The position numbers and the translations under genes were made by a program. Of a stretch of 25,786 nt of DNA, positions 19,001 to 25,786 are shown piece by piece. Source of the DNA: Chara braunii (lineage: Eukaryota; Streptophyta; Charophyceae; Charales; Characeae); assembly GCA_003427395.1 (NCBI GenBank), contig BFEA01000049.1:885250-911035 (forward strand), written 5' to 3'. Each line of letters opens with the position of its first letter. Position 1 is the first letter of the stretch. Below the pieces are notes generated by a model. The model was given only the letters and a program-made list of their open reading frames with translations. It did not search any database and had not been told where the DNA came from.

Positions 19001-19056
19001 TTTTAGCCCGGCTGGACAAGTGGTCTCGAGCCACTCTGGTAGCCTAGATATTTTTA

Positions 19057-20009
19057 TTATTTTAGGAATTGGTTAATAATACACTGTTGAATTGCAAATG
19101 GAATCACTCTTATGAATTTTATTTTTTAATATAAAAAAACTTTGATTTTTGCTTATTATTCCAATTTCCTTTCTTAAAATTTGAGCTAAAACTTAAAAGT
19201 TTCAATAAGAAAAACTTTCACGGATTAAAATTTCTGCAAATTGAGCAATTGATGTATAGCATAAAGATGTCACCCAACGAAGACCAATATACACATTCTA
19301 TTTGATCCGTTGGCACGATTGAGCATAGTTATTTCAAAGTTAGTGGGCCATCTCCTTTAGTCTTTACGAACAATAGTTTCAATATGAAATGTCCAAGCAA
19401 CCTTCTCCAACGACTTGTCCGAATGAACTACTTATCTGGGATTTTCTCACAATCTCTTAGCAACCCATTTTGATATAAAGGAAATGTTTCTAAATCTCCT
19501 AAATTTATCCAAATTGCAGGTAGTGGAATAGGTGATTGCATGGTATGAGGAAAAATGGCATACCGATGTCTTAATCAAAAGACACAGTACGAGTGTTAAA
19601 ATGACGCATATCAAAAATGTTTTTGATGATTGACTCATACCAAAATTCTCGAAGTTGATTTAGATTACTGCCTTTGAATTTGTAAATACTTTTACGATAT
19701 GTATGGATGTGACACTTCAACAGGTGGTAAGCATCCCTTTGGGCAAGCCTGCCAGCCCAACATTAACATGTTTGCTTCGTTTATAATAAGTATTGTTTTA
19801 TCCGCTCATTAGGCAACCAATGGATACACTTCATTGAAGACAGATTAGTTGATGACGTCGTAGTATTTTCGGGTTCCGATAGACGTTTCATGAGGGTGGA
19901 TGTTGAGCATCGCTTCCAATCTTTCAACAACTGAAAAGAACTAAGTTTGAGCGATGTTTGAGACTATCTTGGTTGCATCATCAAAATGTTTCACAACCCT
20001 AATAAAGTG
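19057..20009. other. Gene-free stretch before LINE-2
   Basis: No gene was recognised. The minus strand between about 19440 and 19900 gives several short open pieces that read more like coding than random sequence, but they are separated by stops and match no family I know. Confidence 0.4.
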
Positions 20010-20315
20010 TTATATGCCGTCATTCATAAAAATAGTCAGAACATCTTTAACCAATGCCCCCCCCTTAAAATTAGAATACTCGGTGCGCCAAGGGGAGCTG
20101 ATAGGCCCCTTCCTTTTCCTAATCATCATGGAAGCCTTGTCGGCAAACCTTCGTACTAACAAGGACATCTCCAGAATTAAAATATCTCATATTCCAAAAG
20201 AAGCGATCTCGGTATGCTCCTTGTGATTGATGACCTCACGATTACGGTCGACAGCATGACCGAGAACATGGAGGAGATCCAACGCTTGATGGAACGGTTC
20301 TCTTAGGTTCCCGAC
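20010..20315 (+). pseudogene. LINE-2 reverse transcriptase palm fragment
   Basis: The open frame ending at 20226 contains SVRQGELIGPFLFLIIMEAL and NLRTNKDISRIKI, matching the LINE-1 segment RQG...FAIMLEALAANLRKNKDIKRIRV. Right at the catalytic motif the frame breaks: after VCSL a stop follows, and IDDLTITVDS is read in another frame (about 20228-20257), where LINE-1 has FADDLTLMADA. A further stop lies near 20305. A run of eight C at about 20057 is another possible slip site. Confidence 0.85.
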
Positions 20316-20781
20316 ATGGCAGTAAATTGGGGAAACAAGACGCAGGGATGGTGGATCCACTCTCAAGGTGGGCGCCCCCTAGAAACCCCACACATTTCAT
20401 GGCTCCCTCTGGAGGCCCCACTCAGAATCACAGGAGTCTCGATAATGACGACGGCAGGTTGTCCGCAAACAAATGACGAATGGATCACCTCGACCCTAAG
20501 CAAGTTGGGGAAAGAAGTCCACCTCCCTTCTAGGCAGGGCACTGGTAATTAACAACGTGTTTTTTTCGTCAGAATGGTACAAGTCTCTCGTCTGGCCCTT
20601 GAACAAACAGGCGGTACGAGCATTAAAAGCTAAGGTGGCAGCCTTTTTATGGCGAGGAGACGGCGACCTGCAAAACGTCATCAGCAGGGTGGCCTGGGAC
20701 TCGGTCATCCAACCAAAGAGTGCAGAAGGTTTGGGAATAATAGACCAGACAGCACAAACCCAAACCCTGCGACGTCCATAG
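20316..20781 (+). pseudogene. LINE-2 RT thumb region
   Basis: 20316-20552 reads GWWIHSQGGRPLETP, then TNDEWI; 20557-20781 reads SEWYKSLVWPL, FLWRGDGDLQNVISRVAWDS and GLGIIDQ. Both match LINE-1 5190-5640 closely (NNEWIKEPSLAKM, SLWYKCAIWPL, YLWRGNHECKNVISRVAW). Frame changes occur near 20550 and 20780. It is broken and non-functional. Confidence 0.82.
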
Positions 20782-20964
20782 ATCAGAAAATTGATCTTTG
20801 CCATGGACTGTCTGTGGCAACCTCTACCCTAGAGCACCTAACACGCCTAGCTCCCCCCGCCCCTCCTGGAGTACATCCTCTGACGTGATTGGAGGATCGC
20901 TACTGGACGATCCCAAAAAACGGTCGAACAGGAGAGGGAGCCTGAACAGGGCCATGGACCAATT

Positions 20965-21505
20965 TTGGCCCTCGCTGTTGAGAAGTTGGCAACGACTCCC
21001 CCCCCCCCGGAAAGGCAGCACCCAGACCGGTGGGAGGAGGTTTTCTGTCAACCCTTTTTTGGGAACCGCTGGCTCAAAAATAGGCAAGGCCAAGTGATGA
21101 ACAACTCAGCATCTTCGTGGAAAGGATGGGTGAAACAAGGGGTAATCAGAATAGGAGATATAGGGAAGTTAATGGAATTGCGGAAAAACTGGAAGATAGT
21201 ACAAGAACTACGTTCCACGCTAAAACAATGTCACCACGTCAGACAATCTCATAGAGAGGATACCACTCTCGTGGTATAGGATGTTGAGAAAAGGCCCATC
21301 GTTGAAGGAAGGGGACTGGGTCGAGCTTAGAGGACACCTTGGGCGCCTAAGGAGAATACATGTGACAAGGTCCCACGACGCCCTAGTAGAAAGATACATA
21401 CTCAGTCGATTAGGATTTTTGCAGGGCAATCGGGATCCCTTTATCTGGATGGACAAGACAGAAGTCTTCCGGATACGAGTCCAGGGCGAGGGAGAGGAAG
21501 CCTGA
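20965..21505 (+). pseudogene. LINE-2 post-RT region with GDWV module
   Basis: 20965-21279 includes HPDRWEEVFCQPFFGNRWL and SSWKGWVKQGVIRIGDI, matching LINE-1 RWEEVCR and SPWRGWVKNGILIIKNI. 21281-21505 includes MLRKGPSLKEGDWVEL, followed by a short beta-rich stretch ending in FRIRVQGEGEE, where LINE-1 has FIIRVLKDKER. A ten-C run at about 20999-21008 is a probable slip site. Confidence 0.78.
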
Positions 21506-21535
21506 GCCTTTCAGCAGTCCACTGGAATACAAGAG

Positions 21536-22489
21536 TTGCCTTTAGACCCAGAGGAGTGGGAGTGGAAACCCGCGGGGCGAAGGGCAAGCCCCAACAAGAA
21601 GATCAGCCTCCACAATTTGACTATCAAATCCATGTACAAAATGCTTAGACCCAAGAGACCGTTGAGAGATGTGATAAATGACAGATGGGCAAAACACCTT
21701 AATGTGGACTACTCTCTTCTCACAGCAATCCCCTGGTTTCAAGAACGGAAAGCAAAACCGGCAACAATCACCTCATTACAGTGGCAGATTGCCCACTGCT
21801 GCCTCCCTACTATGAATTGGTTGATTGACATATAAATCTGGAGCAGAAAGGACAAGCCCTACCCTGGTGCCCGCGATGCTTCCAAGCCTTTCCGACAAGC
21901 AAGAGGGCAGAAACCATCGAGCATGTGTCCATGCAATGCCCCACGGTGAAACTAATGTGGCACTAGTGAGATAGTATATGGAGAAAGATGGTCCCTGACC
22001 CGCCATGGCTGTGGTTATGGAGGGTCATTCTCACACGTTTCTGGCCATAGGCCCAGGTGGCATCTGACTTTGTAGAGAACATGTTTAAATTGGGATGGAG
22101 AGCAATCCTATGGGGACTTTGGTGGCAACGATGCCTCCTGGCTATACAAGGGGTGAGGGTAGAAGGGCCAGAAATAACCGAACAGATCCAACAACAAATA
22201 AATATGAAGATAATAAGAAGATGGCAGGTATTGAAACCCCAACTTGATCTCTTCCAAACAAATACAAATATCAAGCGAGCACTCTCCTCCTCTGCAAAAC
22301 CTGGTTAGGAGGGGATAGGGGAGGATGGATGGCGAAAGTGGAATGGGGGGGGGATAAGGATGAAGGGCAGCCACGGGAGATAGCGGAATACAAGGACTAT
22401 AGAACCCACTTTCCCAATGCGCCGCCCATCCGACTTCCCGGACCCCTTCCCTCCACACTCGCTCGCCCTCGTTGAGGTAAGGACGGTCT
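21536..22489 (+). pseudogene. LINE-2 zf-RVT region and C-terminus
   Basis: 21536-21835 has LDPEEWEWKPAGRR, HNLTIKSMYKMLRP and SLQWQIAHCCLPTMNWLID. After a stop and frame change, PWCPRCFQAFP and AETIEHVSMQC give the zf-RVT Cys/His pattern (about 21860-21940). Next come RAILWGLWWQRC (22057-22308) and finally the C-terminal LPDPFPPHSLALVEV before a TGA at about 22488. All pieces align in order with LINE-1 6339-7389. Confidence 0.82.
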
Positions 22490-22865
22490 GAGGTTTTTTT
22501 TTTTCTCCTTTTTTTTTTATTTATTTATTTTTTTTATAACTTTTCTTCTTCTTTTTTCTGATCTTTTTTTAAACGTCCTCCCTCTCTTCTTAAATGGAGT
22601 CAAGATCACGCCTTTCTGAGTCAAAAACCGTACTTCTGAAATGGTTACATTTCTCATCTTCCCCGTGCCCGGCCTCCGCGCCCCTCTGAAGACCGTGTAC
22701 CACTCGAGAGGCGCGTACGATAATACAACAATGGTGGAACAGGACAGAACCCTCGAAAGATCAACTTCATACTTAACACTCCATCTTAACGGAGTAGTCA
22801 ATTATGACAGCCAAAACCTTATTGTTTTCTTTACTTATTCCTGACTTTCTTCTTAATGAGCAAAA
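22490..22865 (+). other. LINE-2 3' UTR or inserted sequence
   Basis: T-rich to about 22570, then mixed sequence. It is about three times the length of the LINE-1 3' UTR and has no visible similarity to it, so part may be a later insertion. A hairpin-like pair CGCGCCCCTC / GAGAGGCGCG lies at about 22678-22717. No gene was seen. Confidence 0.45.
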
Positions 22866-22948
22866 GGGACGATGGACCCGTTTTCCAGCAGGTGAGGCTC
22901 CCCACCAATAGATTGGAGCTTTTTTCAAAAAAAAAAAAAAAAAAAAAA
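22866..22948 (+). repeat. LINE 3' tail, copy C, with poly(A)
   Basis: GGGACGATGGACCCG...CCACCAATAGATTGGAGC (22866-22926), then a 22-base poly(A) at 22927-22948. It is more diverged than copies A and B. The second hairpin (GCTCC/GGAGC) is intact, while the first is weakened (GATGGA/TCCAGC). Confidence 0.85.
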
Positions 22949-24240
22949 GTATTGTATTCCGAAGTTTGCAAAACTTCTCATCATATACATCCCAACAGTT
23001 TTGAATGAAATTGAATCTTTCTTAAACATGGCAAAAGTTCGAACAACATGCTACGAGGCAAGGCGAGGCTTGCTACTAACTTCGATGGTTGAATTACGAC
23101 AGAGATGTTTTTCAGATAGGTACTTTAACCAGAGTCTTACTTATTTTTTGAGGTTGTTCAGTCTTGTTTGGAACAGATAGGTACACATTTCTAATTTAGA
23201 AGGCTATCGGTTGAACTAGGGTGGTTGCGCAGGCAAAAATTCATTACTAACCCTATATGAGGGGCATTGAGGGTCCTCAAACAAAAATCCTTAATACTAT
23301 CGAGCGCATACGGCCTTGGGCCGGGTGTCGGTCGGAGATGTGGGAGTCACTTGTGCAAGTATTTTTTTTCGCCTGGAAAACTTTGAATCACTGAATTTAG
23401 TCATAGGACTGTAGACTTGGTAAGATATATTCGGATGCAATCAACTCGAGTCGCAAGCATACACATGTACACAAGTGACGCGCATTATTGCAAAACAATT
23501 CACTTTATCAATGCGAAAATCTCTAAAGTGCATGCAAAATCAAACTGTGCTTCTGGTGGGTATGGCACCCCGACCGGTTTCGGCCGCCGCCATGCGGCTC
23601 TCTTCAGGGGGATCCACCTACGTCTCCCTAATCTGACACCTTCTTCCCCGTTCCCACCGCTGTCTCCGCCTCTCCGTTCATCTCTGGAAATGATACAGCA
23701 AGCGTTGACATTAGACCCGAAAAAGACACTCGAAAACAAAGTACTCGCCTATATACTTTCCCTGTACCATATGTCCGTTCGCTTAGTCAGGCCGCTATCC
23801 TGACTTTTCGCGCCTGTTCCTACTTTGTCCGGTTCCTACCTGGTACTGTGCACTTACCGGGTTCACTACCCACCTGTTTACTTTTTCAAGATACACCCAC
23901 ACGACAAGACAAAACATCCCAAATCTCGCCAAATATTACTTTGTGCTCCTACTACGCTGACCTGCATATTGGCACCATACAGGCATGCCGAGCCCCGACA
24001 GTACCCCTGCCGTGCCCCTAACAGAACCCTGATGCATCTCGTACCCTATCGCATTCCTAGTTACCTAAGCAAACCAATCATGATCATCGAAGCGCAAAAG
24101 TAATACAAACAAAGAAACATGATCATCAGAGCACAAAAATCAAACAGTCCAAGAAATCAAAACAAACGAACAGGCAAAGCTTCGCAGAAACACGCGAGCA
24201 AGCAACTTCAAGCAGGCAAACCAAGCATAGGCGTCCTCGC
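22949..24240. other. Region without recognisable genes
   Basis: No supported gene. The longest open frame (23417-23803, 128 codons) contains no recognisable domain and its Pro/Ser-rich middle looks like low-complexity sequence. CATGATCATCGAAGCGCAAAAGT at about 24078 is repeated as CATGATCATCAGAGCACAAAAAT at about 24118, 41 bp further on. Confidence 0.45.
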
Positions 24241-24246
24241 AATCCT

Positions 24247-24296
24247 AATCCTCATATTCCTAATCCCTATCCCAATCCTCATATTCCTAATCCCTT
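24247..24296. repeat. 27-bp tandem repeat, two copies
   Basis: AATCCTCATATTCCTAATCCCT occurs at 24247 and again at 24274, with a related partial unit (AATCCTAATC) at 24241. Confidence 0.85.
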
Positions 24297-25186
24297 ACAC
24301 CGGTCTCGTAGACTTGGTTTCTTCAAAGTGGGTTTGCAGTGGGGTTTTTACAAACGAGAATGGTATATATGGAACCTCCATGACTTTCATTCTTATTTGT
24401 GGAAAAAGTACTCTACCCCTAAAGATGGCCAAATGGAGATCGGTCGAAAGGTGACATTGGTTTCGCGTCAACCTATGTGACAACTTGTCATCCGCCGCGA
24501 CTGTGCTTCAATGACATGTCTATTTTCCATCGTATAATTTGTGTTCAAATTTCTGTTATTCTTGTCTCTCTCGTTTTGTCCTCATTGTTCTTGTTATTTT
24601 GGTGTGTGTGCTCTGCACTGCACGGGTGTGCTTATGCATTATGTATGTTGTTACATGCCTTCAAGGTATATGATGATCGCTTCACCAGAATACAATGTTT
24701 CCCATCCTACCCCTGTAACTAAATCACCACCGACAAAACATACGGATATACCAAGAAGGGGAAAAAAACAAACGAGTTGGTAGGGAGGCGAGAACGTAGC
24801 TTCGAGAGCTGTTTCCGGTGGCGCTAACGCACTGCTTGGAACAATTGTAGTTGCCACACTACAGCGACTTACTCAAAAGTCCCAAGGAATCGGGAACGTT
24901 ACCCGCCCTTCCTGGTTTGGCCGTGGCGGTTAGGAGGACTACACTGTTATTCCTTCCCGGTAAGCAAGGATGTTGTTGCGGTGACTTGAAGCAAGGATGG
25001 TGTCGCCTCCACTCCACTCGACACTGCCTATCAAGCTTCTCGTGAAGAAAATTATTGAAGCTCTCATCAATAAAACTGGTGTGCTGGGGTAATCCACTGC
25101 CTCACGATTGTGTTGCAACTGTGCATGGAAAGCAAAATTATTTTAAATGATTGAGGCCTTATTTCTATATCACATTTATTTTGTAA
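24297..25186. other. Mostly unassigned; one short open stretch at 24784-24933
   Basis: No recognisable gene. 24784-24933 is an open stretch of 49 codons after a TAG that could serve as part of a splice acceptor (SGGANALLGTIVVATLQRLTQ is readable). It is too short for a firm call. Confidence 0.3.
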
Positions 25187-25216
25187 TTAAGTGCTTACTT
25201 TGTTGAAGTATTGAAG

Positions 25217-25385
25217 ATGAAACTATGTTTTCCCAATCTGTACGCTAACGAAGAATGTCCACCTGGCCCGGCATATAAACAAGTGTATATCTTCGAAGAG
25301 AATGCTTCTATTAGGGATCTCCTCGACGTGTGTTTTCATGATGGTCTTCTTCCGACAAGCCTATGCATTAGTGGAACGAAATTAG
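25217..25385 (+). CDS. Candidate exon of an unknown host gene
   Basis: An open stretch with an ATG at 25217, ending at a good splice-donor context AG|GTAATG (GT at 25386-25387). It encodes about 56 residues, including CPPGPAYKQVYIFEE and ASIRDLLDVCFHDGLLP, with balanced composition and no stop or repeat-like bias. The frame is open upstream from about 25190, and AG dinucleotides at 25206-25207 and 25215-25216 could also serve as acceptors. The family is not recognised. If it is not an exon, the frame simply runs to a TAA at 25406-25408 (65 codons), which may also be chance. Confidence 0.3.
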
Positions 25386-25479
25386 GTAATGATTTAACTA
25401 GATTATAACTTTTTATATCAACAAATGGAATGGCGTAGGGAACTATATGACGGTCTGAACATTGTGAACGCGCGTGCGT

Positions 25480-25532
25480 GTTTGAACACTCGCATTCAAA
25501 CGGGCGGGAACCACGTTCAAACACATTCAAAC
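25480..25532. repeat. Cluster of TTCAAAC / GTTTGAA motifs
   Basis: GTTTGAAC at 25480-25487 and GTTCAAAC at 25515-25522 form an inverted pair; TTCAAAC also occurs at 25495-25501 and 25526-25532. Meaning unknown. Confidence 0.6.
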
Positions 25533-25731
25533 TTGCTACAGGCTACGTGCCGCGAAATTTTTGAATGTGACCCTGCCACCCGCATGCGAACGTCGGGGAC
25601 TACATGGTGGGGGACCTCATTCTTCAAAATAAGTACCAGTATATTTCCATGTTCTAGTGGAAGTAGCGTGAGCCCAGCCGCGGGGTTGGAGACTTACCTG
25701 TTGGCCGGGGTGTTGCTCATCCTATCGATGG

Positions 25732-25734
<3 letters not shown>

Positions 25735-25786
<52 letters not shown>
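25735..25786. repeat. (CT)n microsatellite at window end
   Basis: At least 52 bp of pure CT repeat running off the end of the window, so its full length is unknown. Confidence 0.95.

Larger units (their letters stand above)
18230..19046. mobile_element. TIR element with 10-bp target duplication (Mutator-like), 817 bp
   Basis: Perfect 11-bp terminal inverted repeats TAGGCTACCAG (18230-18240) and CTGGTAGCCTA (19036-19046), with weaker similarity further in. Direct repeats GATATTTTTA flank it exactly (18220-18229 and 19047-19056). A 9-11-bp duplication is characteristic of Mutator-like elements, though the TIRs here are short. No transposase is encoded. It contains poly(A) and (AT)n tracts and an apparent nested insertion at about 18340-18853. 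Confidence 0.78.
20010..22489 (+). mobile_element. LINE-2: 5'-truncated L1-type LINE
   Basis: A second LINE of the same lineage as LINE-1, starting inside the RT domain and lacking endonuclease and RT fingers. The visible order is RT palm, thumb, GDWV module, zf-RVT region, C-terminal PDPFP motif. 5' truncation is the normal result of incomplete LINE reverse transcription. Its coding part looks clearly more GC-rich than LINE-1. The exact 5' junction is uncertain (about 20005-20040). The tail at 22866-22948 probably belongs to it, which would give it a 3' UTR of about 380 bp. Confidence 0.88.

Noticed and set aside
23417-23803. 128-codon open frame on +
   Set aside because: No domain or start context; Pro/Ser-rich low-complexity middle. 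Kept only as part of an unassigned region.

Overview
The window looks like nuclear DNA of a green-lineage eukaryote (streptophyte) and is almost entirely transposable-element sequence. It contains decayed L1-type LINEs with the plant-type zf-RVT C-terminal region, and a Ty3/gypsy chromovirus with an initiator-Met tRNA primer site and a chromodomain-like C-terminus. It also contains non-autonomous DNA transposons and long microsatellites. There are no bacterial-style operons. The Gag and LINE proteins suggest an early-diverging streptophyte (charophyte alga such as Chara, or a bryophyte) more than a flowering plant. That is a guess from general impression, not something the sequence proves.

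Layout. 1-1130: AT-rich, unassigned. 1131 to about 1610: 3' end of a LINE on the minus strand. About 1791-7586: a LINE on the plus strand (LINE-1) carrying an endonuclease, reverse transcriptase and zf-RVT region, full of stops and frameshifts. A 549-bp hAT-like element (4144-4692) sits inside its RT region with a perfect 8-bp target duplication. 7613-16407: a complete-looking but dead Ty3/gypsy element on the minus strand, with TG...CA LTRs of unequal length (949 and 709 bp), PBS, long leader, Gag with CCHC knuckle, protease, RT, RNase H, integrase, GPY motif and degenerate chromodomain. It begins 26 bp after the LINE-1 poly(A) tail. 16603-16926: a foldback element. 18230-19046: a TIR element with 10-bp target duplication, apparently nesting a second CCGGA-rich element. 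About 20010-22489: a 5'-truncated LINE of the same lineage (LINE-2), followed by a third copy of the LINE 3' tail (22866-22948). 22949-25786: mostly unassigned, with small tandem repeats, a possible host exon near 25217-25385, and a (CT)n tract running off the end.

No intact gene was found. The most interesting signals are: (1) an array of 14 TTGAC (W-box core) motifs, 10-13 bp apart except for one 23-bp gap, in the gypsy leader; (2) a LINE 3' tail shared by three copies, with two potential hairpins, and a C-terminal PDPFP motif; (3) the two DNA-element insertions with clear TIRs and target duplications; and (4) an extra module with a GDWV motif between the RT and zf-RVT regions of both LINEs. 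All positions were read by eye; domain calls rest on visible motifs, without database searches.
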